A program made the position numbers and the translations under genes. Shown one piece after another: positions 38,014-50,347 of a stretch of DNA of 64,000 nt (position 1 is the first letter of the stretch; every line of letters begins with the position of its first letter). Under the pieces are notes generated by a model, which ran no database searches, had not been told where the DNA came from, and saw only the letters and a list, made by a program, of their open reading frames with translations. The stretch comes from Tetrahymena thermophila SB210 (taxonomy: Eukaryota > Ciliophora > Oligohymenophorea > Hymenostomatida > Tetrahymenidae): NCBI RefSeq assembly GCF_000189635.1, contig NW_002476559.1, positions 124,001-188,000 of the forward strand. The letters are read 5' to 3'.

Positions 38014-40400
38014 ATGGATAAAAATAATATTAACACTGTTAACTCAATAACTATACCATAGAAGAAGTAATCAGTTTCAATTAAAACTGAAGCCAAAAAG
38101 ATTTCTCAACCCTCTACTTTGGCTAAAAAAACTACATCAAGTATTTCTAAAAATCTGTCTAACTAAGTTAAGACTTCTCCACAAGTTCAATTAATATCTC
38201 CAGTAATTAAAAAGGCAGTATTATAGCCATAATCAGTTGTTGTTTAAAAACAACCTTTAGCCTAAAATCCTGTTCAAGCCAAAACTATATAACCTAAAAC
38301 TGTAGTTCCAAAGTCACTTACTTCAATTTAAAAGTCAGATATCTCTATTGAAAAATAAGAAAAAATATAAAAGTTAGATACCAAAACTATGCTTCAAGAG
38401 TAAGAAATTAAACCTGACTTATAATAAATGGTTAAAGATGCTAAAAAACCATCTTATGATTTAGAAAAAGGTTTAACATTTGAGATCAAAACTCTTAACA
38501 AGCATTTCTAATTCAATAATGAATAAGATTGCAATATTCCTATCATGGTCTCAGTTAAGACTTAAGATTCTACTAACGATATTTTAGAAGAGTAAAAGGA
38601 ATAGGTAAAATAAGTAGAATAGTCAAGACCAAGCATAGATTTAGTTTGTGTTATTGATAATTCAGGATCTATGTAAGGAGAAAAGATTTAAAATGTTAAG
38701 ACAACACTTCTTTAACTACTTGATATGTTAAATTCTAACGATAGATTATCATTAATTCTATTCAATTCCTATCCTACTCTTTTATGTAACTTAAGAAAAG
38801 TTGATGATGAGAATACACCAAATATTTAGAGTATTATCAATTCTATAACTGCTGATGGAGGCACAGACATCAATAGTGGTATGCTCATGGCTTTTAATAT
38901 TTTGTAAAAGAGACAATTTTTCAACCCAGTTAGTTCTATTTTCTTGCTTTCTGATGGCCAAGATAATGGAGCTGATGAAAAAATTAAAAAATATATCAAT
39001 TCAAATCAATCATTGAAAAATGAATGCTTTTCTATTCACTCATTTGGATTTGGTTCTGATCATGATGGCCCCTTAATGAATAGAATTTGCTAATTAAAGG
39101 ATGGTAACTTCTATTATGTTGAAAAAATTAATCAAGTTGATGAATTCTTTGTAGATGCTCTTGGAGGACTTTTCTCTGTTGTTGCTCAAGAAATCTTAAT
39201 AGAAATTAACCTAAACAGATAAGATAAAAATTTCTAAAAATATTTCTCAAATTGTAAAGTATCAAAAACATATGGAGATATGTGGAAATGTATCAAATAA
39301 GATGAGATCTATCAAATAAAAATTAATTAGCTGTTTTCAGGAGTTTCTAAAGACTTTATAATGGAAATAGTTGTTCCAAAATAAGAAGTAAAGATGTTAG
39401 AAGATTTTGAGAGAAATTTAGAGATAGTGAAAGGTTAGCTAACTGCTATTCCAGTTGACATACAATACACAACAAAAATAGTGAAAGATAGCAACCTAAT
39501 TTTAACTTTGTTTTTGTAAAACGAAACCGTTCCAGTAGATTCAGAAATTAATGATGCTGTAGAATTCAACTATCTTAGAGTTTAAGCAGCTGAAGCTATG
39601 GAAGTAGCTATTAACTTTAGTGAAAAGTAGTAATACGACTAAGGATAAGTTGTTTTAAAAAGTATTCTGAGCAAAATAGAAAATTCTCATCCTAAAAATA
39701 AAGAAAAAGTATAAATTCTTAAAAAAGATCTTCTTGATTGCTAAGAAAGTGCCAAGCCAAGAGTTTACGAGAATGTAGGTAAATATAAAATGTTAAGCAA
39801 AAAAGAAGCAAACTTTAAGTAGGCCTCATAAGCTGTGGAAGAATGTGATATGTACTAAAATAACATTTAAAAAAAAATGGTGATGCATTTAAAGAGTAAG
39901 AAAATGTGAGCAATACTATTCATTCAAAATAACATATTTAAATTAGATATTCTAAATTTAAAATGGATAAACTTATATTAAATATAATATAAATACTTTA
40001 TACTAATTAATTACATAAATACTTATAAGTGTGTTTTTATAACATTCAAGCTTTTATAAATAATTAAATTCTTCTAATTACTTTAGGATATTAATTGATT
40101 TAAGAATTTCTTAATTTTTATGATAAAGAATTAATTATTAATTTTTAATATTTTCATAAAATTTAACATATTTTATTTTTAAAATAAATCATTTAATTAT
40201 TTTCAATAAATAATTTATAGTTTTATCAATTTATTTTAATTAGTACTTATAATTAAAGTATTTATTTATTTATTTTCATTTTTTTTAACAGCCATTTTAG
40301 ATAAATAAATACTCAGATAAAAGGATTAATGTACTGTACATTCTGATTGATTAAGATTTTTGAAAAATCCATTTTTTACTCAAATTATGATTCTTGATTT
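37420..40400. repeat. Tandem segmental duplication, copy 2 (vWA gene C unit)
   Basis: Right copy of the duplication. It begins upstream of gene C with flank matching 34420 onward and ends in a 3' flank matching 36787-37270; for example, TTGATTAAGATTTTTGAAAA near 40350 matches the segment near 37226. The core of the coding region is nearly identical to copy 1, while flanks and the first 130 codons differ more. Confidence 0.8.
38014..39909 (+). CDS. vWA-domain protein, paralogue C
   Basis: A single exon encodes 631 residues, ending in TGA. It has the same architecture as paralogue B: a disordered S/K/Q/P-rich N terminus, the conserved KGLTFEIKTLNKHF segment, a vWA domain at about 209-399, and the shared C-terminal region and basic tail. 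Its metal-site elements all look canonical: DNSGS (D215), ADGGTDINSG and LLSDGQDNG. It may therefore be the functional reference copy. Differences from B cluster in the first 130 codons (LISPVIKKAVLQPQ against LISQVIKQASLKPK) and the last 40. There is no signal peptide or membrane segment. Regulation is not visible; its 5' flank is shared with B, so expression may be similar. Confidence 0.93.
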
Positions 40401-41474
40401 ATAAAATGAACATTTAGATCTTAAATAATAAATGATAGTTCTCGAAAATGTATGGTATATTATTTATTTGTTAAGTTTATATGAAAAACTTAGAAAAATA
40501 AAATTTTCTATAAACTTTTTTGTTATTATTAAAATTGAGATAAATTTTAGATAAGAGGAGCATTATTAATCACAAAAAACTCCACTTATATATTTATTTT
40601 GTTTTTGCAAACGATATCATCAAAAAATATTTAGCTTTTTAAATTGATAAATTAAAATTATTTTGTTAATAAAAGCTAAACAAAAATACAAAGCGAAATT
40701 AATTGATTTATTTTATAAAAAAATATTTTTTGTAGTTTTTTAAATCTAAAATAAGAATCATAAAAATGTATCAATTTTATTAAATTAGCAAAGTAGTTTT
40801 TTTAGATAAAAAACAGAAATTAAATATAAAATATTTTTAAGAGTAATTATTTTTAATAAAAAACATTTTAAAATAACATTTATTTTTGTTATGATGAATT
40901 TATTTATTTATTTCAAAATGTAAAAATGATGTGTAAATTAATATTCAATATAATATTTGGTACATATACATATAAAAAAAGAGTAAGTATAAGTAATAAA
41001 TTAAATGAGTTATTTATCTTTGATTTAAAATAGATTGCACTAAATGCCTCATCTTAATAAGAATAGTATTTTTCTACATAAGGTATAAAAATCAATAAAT
41101 TTTAAGGTAAAAAGATTAAAATGAAAAAGAAAAACAAATTAAATATTGTAATCAATAAATGCCCCAATAGGATACTAAGTACATAAAGGATTATGTACTA
41201 TCCTTGAAAATAATCCATTAAATTTAATTAACTGATTGATGATGGAATAAATAAGCCTACAAAATTAATATTATTGAGAAGTATCTTATGGTCATTAAAT
41301 TTTCAAAAATTAATATTCTTAAAATATCAAATAATAATTGACTATTTAATATAATTAAAATAAAAATTCGATACCAATTTTAAGGATATTAATTAATATA
41401 AAAACATTACTACTTTTTAAATTATAAGATTAACAAAATTCCATATTAAGATTTGATAGCAAATAAATAAATAA
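39910..41474. other. Intergenic region with imperfect hairpin
   Basis: This contains the 3' flank of the duplicated vWA unit (to about 40400) and then unassigned AT-rich DNA up to the start of the first two-pass membrane gene. A 29-codon frame starting at 41121 is too short to support. A hairpin-forming sequence at 41169-41205 is listed separately. Confidence 0.5.
41169..41205. other. Imperfect inverted repeat (potential hairpin)
   Basis: The arms AGGATA...GTACATAA and TTATGTAC TATCCT can pair around a short AGGA loop, with a three-to-four-base bulge in the left arm. It is non-coding and could form an RNA hairpin if transcribed, but nothing indicates that it is. Confidence 0.4.
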
Positions 41475-44400
41475 ATGTTAGATAGCTTGTTGTCATACTA
41501 CTTTTTAAGATAGCTAGATGTATTTGGAACATAAATCACTCTTAACTACAAAAGAGATCCTTAATTCAGGACCTCTTTCGGTGGAGGAATCACTGTTTGT
41601 TGTATTTTTTTTATAGCTGTTATTTGCTTCTCAACAGTAATTATTATCTCATTTTTAATTCAAAATAATGTTTTAAAAAACATCATATTCAAATTTTTTA
41701 CTACCACCTTAAACATCTTAAGCATCATAGGATGATATAAAAGCTTTAGATAAACCTACTCATTGTCATTTATCAATAAGCGATATGCATATTAACAAAA
41801 ATGTATTTCATTTAAACACACATTAATCTTAAATTATTATAAATAGCTGAACGACTTGTTTTAAAAGAGTAATTATTTAGCATATTAAAGGCTGATATAT
41901 CTAATTAAAATTTTAAAAATCATATAGCCTAAGTTAGCTTTGTACAATCAACAAGTTACAGTGTTTAACCAGATAGTATATTATTTGATAGCAACTAATT
42001 TATGATAGCAATTTAATATGATCAGCCTAATTTTATAAAGAGGCCTTATGTGAATATAACTTTTTAGCAGTCACATTTCCACAGATTTATAAATGGCACC
42101 ACAGTTAAGAACAAAGTATTGATGTTTAAAGGTCTAATATTTTTTCAATTTTTTAATATTTGAATAACTAATTAGACAAATATAGACCTTGAACCTTGTA
42201 CAATAGATCACTTTATAGGTCTACCAAGTTATAATTAAAATTGGACTTACACTTTTTAATTAGAAAATCTTTAAGACTTTCTATGCCTAAAGTAAAAAAT
42301 TGAATATTAATTTTGTTTATTGATTATATGAATATTGTATTTAACCAGAAAAGGAACTACGTTCTAAATTGGGGGGATTTTCGAAAATGAGGATTTTTAT
42401 TATGTGAAATTCTCTATATCTAAATGCATAAATAATACCTCGAATAATTCTAATAAAGCTTGGAATCCTGTTTGCGAAAGCCATGATGTAGTAGCTGCAA
42501 ATTAAAATTAAGATTCTAGAATCAGATTTTACATTTCCAATAATTTGCTTAACCCTGAAAGAGCTTAAAATTCAATCAGTTCTTATTTAGATTCAGCTTT
42601 ATTTAATGTTTAGCAAGGATCAGTAATATTATTTATATTAAATAGAATTATATATATATTATATAAATATATTTTTAATATTATTTATATTTTAGATGTA
42701 CACAACAGCCAACATGTATATAAATTCATAAACTCTCATTACTGATGAGAGTATATTTCCAATTTCAAATGTAAATACTGTAAATTTAATGCAGTACAAA
42801 GTTAGTGAAACTTGGTAGTAATATGCTATTGGAAACTTTGACACTTTTTGTGATATTTATTTTAGGAGAAGCTATTATTCTACAGTAATTCATAAAAGTT
42901 ATCTTAAACTAGCTCAAGTTATAAGCTATATTGGAGGATTTAGCCAAGTTTTCATATTAATATCGGCCTTTTTAGGTAAAATTGTTTTAGAAATTAATTA
43001 TTTATTTGTTGATTTATTTCTTTTTAAGTGAGAAAATATAATAGCTATAATTTGTATTTAGAACTAGCAAATAGATTATATGACTTCGATATTCCAAACT
43101 TGGAAAATACCAAAGAAAATACTCACAAAACTACTATTTATAATAATAGTGCTATTGATAGCAACATTAACAATAATACTAATGAGAACAATCATTAAAA
43201 TACTTCCTAACATGTAAGTGTTCCTAAAGAATAAACAAAAATAAATCTATAAAATACTTCTTAAGAAGATAAAAATAATCTCCAATTTCCTCAATTAAAT
43301 TAAGAAGTATTATTGGACCTAAAAAATTAATAAATTAATCCTTAAATATCATTTCAGTAACTTGATGAAAATCCAAAAAATTTAAAAGATTAACAAACAG
43401 GAAAAGAACAGTAAATAACATAATTTGTTCCTCTTGATTAAATTAGGAAAGTTTTAATGGAAAAAGGTATAGGAAAATAGTATTATTAAACTGATTATTT
43501 TAGTGAAAATACAGAAAGCGATTAGATTTAATTTTCAAAATAATAAAACAATATAAAAAATATTAATTTAATCTAAAATTAGCTAAAAAACAATAGATTA
43601 AAAACTTTTCAAAGTAAAAATAATAATAATAATTTGTTTGTCTAAAATAACAATAATAAATAAAATTAATAAGTGATAAATAATTTTAATTAATCAATAA
43701 ATTAGAATGAAGATAAACCAAAAGAAAATAGTCCCTAAAAACTTGAAGAAAATAATCCCTAAAAGCTTGAAGAAAATAATCCCTAAAAGCTTGAAGAAAA
43801 TTTTGAGTCATAAATTGGATAAAAAAATGAGGACTTATCGTTTTAAAGTATTAACTAAGATTTTTAAATGAAAAATAAAACATTTCCATCTAGTAAATTC
43901 TAAAGCTATAAAGAGAATACTTAAAATTCTATATTTATTAAAGACCTTTCAAAGATTGACAAAACATAACCAGAAAATAATATATTATCTCAAAGAAGCA
44001 ATTTTAAATACAGCTATTCCTCTAGGAAAAATTTATTTGAAAGCACTGATAAAAACCCTTAGTTGTAGATAAAAAGGGTTGTTTCATCTTTTGGAGCATC
44101 TCCAAATAACAAAAATATGACCAAAATAGTGTAGGAAAAATATGGAGGAGCAGTTGAATAGTTTTTGGAAAATAAATTTAAATCAATAATATCGAGAGAA
44201 AATAAAATTTGGGTAGATTTTAAATATTTCATGAATTAATTGACTTGTGGAAAGTTTTTCAATAGCGACCATATAAAATTAATTAATAAAGCAAAAAATT
44301 TAGTAAGCGAAGATCTTGATATCTTTAATATTCTAGACAGATAAAAGGAGGTAGAAAAAATGAAAAAATTATTTTTAAATGAAGATTAGCAAGTGCTTTT

Positions 44401-45213
44401 TAATTTTTTCCCAAAGCCTATTATTTCAATTAAAAGTAATTAAAATTAATTGAGTATGAAAGATTTAAAATAAGAATAAATTGATTTACAAAAAAGTGTA
44501 AGTTAAGTTTAAAAGTAATCAAAAAAGCTGAATCTCACGTTTAAACAAACTAGAACTGTAGCTAAGGCCATTATTAAATTTAAAAAAGCTAAAAATTCTA
44601 ATATTTCAAACTATCTAAAACTATTTAATCATTATTTGAAGCTTTCTTAAGAGCAAAATCAGGAAAGCAAGTAAATACGTTATATTTTTCAAAAAACTTT
44701 ATTTCAATTTTATTTTTAAAGTAACATTTAAACAGCTATCAATAAAAAATTAATACATCTTCTTGGAGAAGAAATGAGAAATATATTTGAAGTTGCAAAA
44801 AAGTATTAAATGAAATTATATTTTATAATATTCATATATTTTTTAAAAAAAGAATGCAGCAAAAGCCTACCGAAATCTAATAAGCTAACTAAAATAACTA
44901 GTAGCTTTTACCTTCTTAATATAATTAATAATCAACAAAAATAGAAAATATGTTTAACACAGATTAGCCTTTAAATACCTAAAACCCTCATCAAATTATT
45001 TAAAGTAGCAATTTCCCTTAAATTTAGTAATAAAGCTCTAAATTGATTACATTTGACTCACTATTTGCATCCTCAAACAATTTAAAAGACTGTAAATAAA
45101 TTAATTTGTAAAAATAACTATTTCCACAATAAATAGAAATTTAATTGTAAGAAAACAATCAAATATTTGAGAAAAATCTGAATGAAAAAATGTTAAATGA
45201 GGGAAAAAAATGA
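41475..45213 (+). CDS. Two-pass ciliate membrane protein with long Q/N-rich cytosolic tail, paralogue 1
   Basis: Multi-exon gene from MLDSLLSYYFLRQLDVFG to TGA at 45211-45213. The N terminus has the motif LDVFGTQITLNYKRDPQFRT, then SFGGG and TM1 (ITVCCIFFIAVICFSTVIII). An extracytoplasmic domain follows (FMIAIQYDQPNFIKRPYVN, LEPCTIDHFIGLPSYNQNW, FYYVKFSISKCINNTS, WNPVCES), then MYTTANMYIN and TM2 (VISYIGGFSQVFILISAFLG, about 42918-42975). The tail is about 650 residues, Q/N-rich, with three NPQKLEEN-type repeats. It contains a block strongly shared with the neighbouring paralogue (WVDFKYFMNQLTCGKFFN, DLDIFNILDRQKEVEKMKKL, LFNFFPKPI). Introns are typically 45-90 nt; the first one or two boundaries near 41700-41830 are not resolved. 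The family is not one I can name; it is probably a surface or vesicle membrane protein. Confidence 0.78.
42371..42376. other. G6 run at an exon start
   Basis: TTGGGGGG occurs at the beginning of the exon reading GGIFENEDFYYVKF. It is a single occurrence, not a telomeric array. Confidence 0.5.
43727..43798 (+). repeat. 24-nt coding minisatellite, three units
   Basis: Three head-to-tail 24-nt units (43727-43750, 43751-43774, 43775-43798) encode NSPQKLEE then NNPQKLEE twice within the tail of the first membrane paralogue. Units 2 and 3 are identical and unit 1 differs at two positions. In-frame length suggests neutral expansion in a disordered linker. Confidence 0.9.
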
Positions 45214-46485
45214 AACAATATTTTTTTTAAACAAGAAAACAATTGTGGATATTTTAATATTTCAAATAAAAATTAGTTAAATTTATAATAAAATATATTC
45301 TATATAACTCTTAACTCAATTGATGTATTTCTAAAGTGATAATTAATCTATCAATAATACCATCTTTTATATCTTTCAGACAAACAAAATTTAAAATTTA
45401 AATACAAATAATTATATACTGTATATCCTCATAAATTAATGCTTTTTATTTTTTTTGAAAATTTAAAAAATTTACTCAAAAATCATGAGTATAGATAGCC
45501 TATCCAATATTAAAAAGGCATTTAACTCTAGATAAATCATGGTTAATAACTCAAATTTATATAAATCAATTTATTAATTTTAAATCTATAATATTTTTTT
45601 TTATAGTATATTTATTATTGCTTAAGTTATGCCAATTAAAATTCAAGTGGCGTCTTTCAAAAATCCAAATATCTATCTATGGATTTTTGGATTCAAAATT
45701 TTTAAAATGGATTGGATTTTTTCCTTATTTATCAAAAAAAATATATTTATGATGTTATTAAAGCCAATTTTCATTATAAAGCTTCTTTGATTTAGCATTT
45801 TTACCTATTTCTTTTCTTTAGTTTTGCAAAAATAGATAATCAATCAATAAAAATGAAGAATAAATTATTTATTTAAAATATAAAATTAAATAATTGTAAA
45901 CATATTATTTTTTACCTTCAAAATGAAACAAAAAAATAATGAAGTGTAAGCAAACAAAAACAAAAATATATAGTTATTATTTTAAACACAAATTTTCTTG
46001 AATCTAAAATTAGTTTACATTATTTATTTATTAAATAATAATTCATTAAAAACTAATTATAATTATTTTTGAGAACGTAATTATTTTATTTTTAGAATTG
46101 AGAAACCAAGAATATTTTAAATTTTAAAGTTTTGCTTTTTTCAACAGATTCCTATATTTCTTTTAAATTTCTTGATGATGAATGCTTTGGCTATTTAAAA
46201 TAGATTTTATTATTTATGAATTGCTTACTATTCAAAATAAATTTGCATGAATATATTTATAAAAACAATAAGCTTTAATTTTTTAAATCTGTAAAAACAA
46301 ATTAAATTACATTTTTTAATAAACAATTATTATAAATTAAATAAGTTAAGTATATTTCTTACATTTGTATCCTTCTAATTTTTGAAAAATTAAGAAAGAA
46401 AAAATTTGGATTTATTGATTAGAATTAACCTATAAAAAATACATTTCTTTTATTTTTGAAAAAATCTTAAATTAATATTAGAAAA
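45214..46485. other. Spacer between the two membrane paralogues
   Basis: AT-rich 1.27 kb containing the 3' UTR of paralogue 1 and the promoter of paralogue 2. No gene or recognisable element is visible. Confidence 0.5.
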
Positions 46486-49400
46486 ATGTTGGAATTTTGT
46501 TTACCTTATTTTATAATGAAGCACTTCGATATATTTGGTGCATAAGTGAGTTTAAGTTATACTAAAGATAATTTATTTAGAACGCCATTTGGAGGTAGTA
46601 TCACATTCTTTTGCTTCTTCTTTATCATAATCTTATGCTACACAAGTGTAATATCTTCATTATACTTAAAAAATGTTAACTTTTTTGTAAATTTGAAAAG
46701 ATAGCCGAATTGTTTGCTAAAAGTAATAAGATTAATTGAAAAAAGCATTTATATATTCATTTAAAAACGCTTAATAGCATAAGTAAATTACACAGTATCT
46801 ACTAACTACAATACTGAGCCATCTACAGTTAATCTTGGAGCACTTACTTAAATGATTGCAATATCATACGATTAAACAAATTTCATTACTCGTCCTATGG
46901 TCAATATTACATTATATTCAGGATAAAATCATAGATATCCTAATGGTACATTAGTTCAAAAAAGAGTATATTATTTGATAAGTAAATAAGTAAATTTATA
47001 ATACTTACTGTTTTTTTTTTGAAAAGAATGCTTTGTATCTCGAACCATGTACTCTCAATCATTTTATCAACCTTCCTAGCTATAACTCAAATTGGACATA
47101 AATATTTTATGAATAAAATTTATAAGATTACTTATGCTTATAGTAAACAAACAAACTCAAAATAAAATATAATCTTATAAAATAATATATAAAATAGAAA
47201 AAACTAAAGCTATTAAGTTGGAGGTGTTTTTGTCAATACTGATTTTTATTTCTTAAAATTCTCAGTTTCAGCTTGTATAAATTCAACTTCTTAGACTTAA
47301 AACCCTTGGAATCCTGTTTGTGAGTAACCTTCTATAATTTAATAAAGCGTAAATTAATACTCGAGAATTAGATTTGTGATTTCAAACAATATATTAAATC
47401 CCGAGAAACCAACTGGCTCTATCACCTCTTTTCTAGATTCTAAGATTTTTAATATGCAATTAGGTTAGGTAATTAATTAATTAATTAATTAAAATTAGAT
47501 GAAAAATATAAAATAAACAAATTGAAAAAAAACAATATTATATTCAAATTTATTCTCATATTTCTTTCTCAAATGTAAAATATACTAATACCCACCCATT
47601 ATATGTAAATCTAATTTAATTTTGGTATAAAGTAACTAAATATGATACTAAAATCTATTTGTATATAAATTTTAATAAATGAGGTAGGTTTTACGGTATT
47701 TAACATAAGATAAAATAATTTAAATAAATATACCAATAGATAAAAATTTTAATTTAATTAATTTAATGAAAACTTTATATTTTGTTACTTTATAAAATTT
47801 TAATTACTAAATAAGATGTACACAACAGCAAATATATTCATAAATTAATAAAAAATAACTACAGACGAGAGCGTATTTCCTATTTCAAGCTTACATACAG
47901 AAGAACTACTCTAATTTAGATAAAGTGATGTATAATAATAAAATTCAGTAGGAAACTTTCCTGTCTACGCAGATTTTTACATTTAAAGAAGCAATTACTC
48001 AACAAATGCTTATAAAAGCTTTTTGAAATTAGACTAGGTGATCAGTTATATTGGTGGTTTTTGCCAAATATTCTTTTTGGTTTCAGCCTTTTTAGGTATG
48101 GTTTTTTTATCTGTAAGTGAAAAATTTAATTATTTTTTTAACTTAGTAAGCAAATATAATACTTATATATTTTACAATGAGCTGGCGAATCGTCTATATG
48201 ATTTTGATATCTAAAAAGATTAAAAAAGCTAATAAAATAAGGGCAGAGCAAATAAAATTAATCCTACATGTGAAAATTTGCATAGTAAAGTAGAAAACTA
48301 AAATTTTTTATCTCCAATAAAGGCAATTTAAAGAATAAATAATATTTCAAAAGACAATTATTTGGCAACTACTCCAAGTCATTTAGCTCAAATAAAAAGC
48401 TAATCTTAATTTAAAGAGAATAAATTAGTAAAATAAAATGAAAATAACTTCAATTAAAATTAAAATAACTTAACAATATAAAATGTGGATGAGCATATTA
48501 AAACTCTAAATGACTCTAATATACCCTTGTATCTTCAAAATATTGATGTACCTGGATTAGTTCAAACATAAAACTCCATTTAAATTAAATGTCATAAAAA
48601 TATCACATAAGGTGAACAGCTAAAAATACTCAACAAGAATTCTGATTCCCCAAAATGTATGCAAGCAAACCAAAATAAACAGATTTTAATTTCCAATCCT
48701 TAATTTAAAACTTAAAAATATATTCAAGATATTAATAAAGAAAAGCTGTAATTAAGGAAAATAAAAACATAGAGTTCCTGCATTAAATTTAATTCAGAAA
48801 GTACTCCAGAATAAACTAAAAATTTAGTTAATTAAAGCTTAATAATTTCAAAAAAAACTAATGATCCACACAAATTAAGTAATTCTGCATAAATATTTTT
48901 GCAATCATAAATCAAATAAGTCATAGAAAGAAAAAGAAATTTATTGATAGACTTTAAATACTTCATGAATTAATTAACATGTGGTAAATTTTTTAATACT
49001 CCTGAAATTAAATTACTAAATAAAGCTTTTAGTTTAGTGAGCTAAGATCTAGATATATTTACAGTTTTGGAAAGATAAAAAGAAATAGATAAATTGAAAA
49101 AACTCTTCTTAAACGAAGATTAATTAGCCTTATTTAATTTTTTCCCAAAGCCCGTTATTAAAATAGTTGATGATAATGCTATCTTGAGTCTTTCGTAAAT
49201 TAAGAAAGAGGAGGAAGAAATAGCACAAAGTGTTAAGATGATACAAAAAAATAAGAAAAATATAAGAACTAAAATAAAAAATTTTGGAATAATAGTAAAG
49301 GCTATAATTAGATTTAAGTAAGGAAGAAAAGCTAAAGTTTCTTGTTACTAAAAACTATTCAATCATTATCAGAATCTTTCTGAACAAACAACTGAAGAGT

Positions 49401-49888
49401 AAAATTAATAATTTTTTATATAAACTTTAAATTAAATATTTTTAATAGTGATTTTTAGTAGAAACTGAACAAAAACTTGATTAACCTTCTTGGAAAAGAA
49501 ATGAAAGAAATCTTTTAAATGACAGATAAGTAATATGATTTTAATTTCGTATTTTAAATCTTTTATTTTAATTTAAAGAATTTAGTAAAAACGTGAACTA
49601 TACCAGAAACAATTAAGACCTTAACAAAATAGTTAACCTTGCTAATTAGAACAAACAGTTGAAAAGTTCGTTAATGATATTGAGCCATATCAAAATAATC
49701 ACTTTTAGTATGATTGTGTCTAAAAATTATAAAATGATAACAACGAATTTGGTTTAAATTAAAACAGCATAGAAAAGTATCCACATAAACTCAACTAGGC
49801 AGGATTAATTCTTTTTACAGATAATGAAAACAGCTTTTAATTTTCTTTAAGCTAAAAAAATAACTAATTGTAAATGAATTAATAATAA
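46486..49888 (+). CDS. Two-pass ciliate membrane protein with long Q/N-rich cytosolic tail, paralogue 2
   Basis: Tandem paralogue of the preceding gene, same strand, from MLEFCLPYFIMKHFDIFG to TGA at 49886-49888. It shares the FGG-TM1 start (LFRTPFGGSITFFCFFFIII), the ectodomain motifs MIAISYDQTNFITRPMVNIT, LEPCTLNHFINLPSYNSNW, FYFLKFSVSACINSTS and NPWNPVCEQ, and YTTANIFIN. TM2 is VISYIGGFCQIFFLVSAFLG, near 48030-48090. The shared tail block reads LIDFKYFMNQLTCGKFFN, DLDIFTVLERQKEIDKL and LFNFFPKPVIKI. The intron before YTTANIFIN is about 350 nt, compared with about 70 nt in paralogue 1. The middle of the tail is unalignable, while its C-terminal block (LGKEMKEIF) is again shared. Ectodomain cysteines are conserved. 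The function is unknown. Confidence 0.78.
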
Positions 49889-50347
49889 TGATTATTACAA
49901 AGAAAATATTAACAATAGAGTGGACTGAAATTATTTTCAAGTTACTGAAACTAATTCATTTTTTTTAAATTTAGATTAATTAAATTATAAATTAGAATCC
50001 AATGTTATCAGTTTAAGCATTCAAATCTAAATTAAAGGATAAAATAATGACTGATCATCTCTTTATTCAAAAATAAATTCATTTGTATCAAGAGCTTCGT
50101 TTTTTCATATTGATAAAGAATTTATATATAAAGTAAATAATTTATTTATCTTATCCTTTTTAAATAAAGAAAATATGATAATGCTAAAGTTTTATATATC
50201 TATGAGCTACTATACAAAATTTAATAAATGTCTTATCAATTTTTCAATTTTACTTAAAGAAAAAATTATAATTCTAAATTAAAAAAATTAACGCAAACTT
50301 ATAATAGAAAAAAAAAATACTTAAAATAATTAATTAATTTTTCAAAT
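49889..50347. other. Convergent intergenic region
   Basis: Sequence between the stop of membrane paralogue 2 (+) and the 3' end of the truncated duplicate (-). It is AT-rich with no feature recognised. Confidence 0.5.

Noticed and set aside
41121-41210. 29-codon frame beginning MKKKNKLNIVI
   Set aside because: Too short, lysine-rich as expected of AT-rich DNA, and with no similarity or splice continuation.
42369-42376. TTGGGGGG resembling a ciliate telomere repeat
   Set aside because: Single occurrence at an exon boundary inside a gene; no tandem GGGGTT array and no chromosome end.
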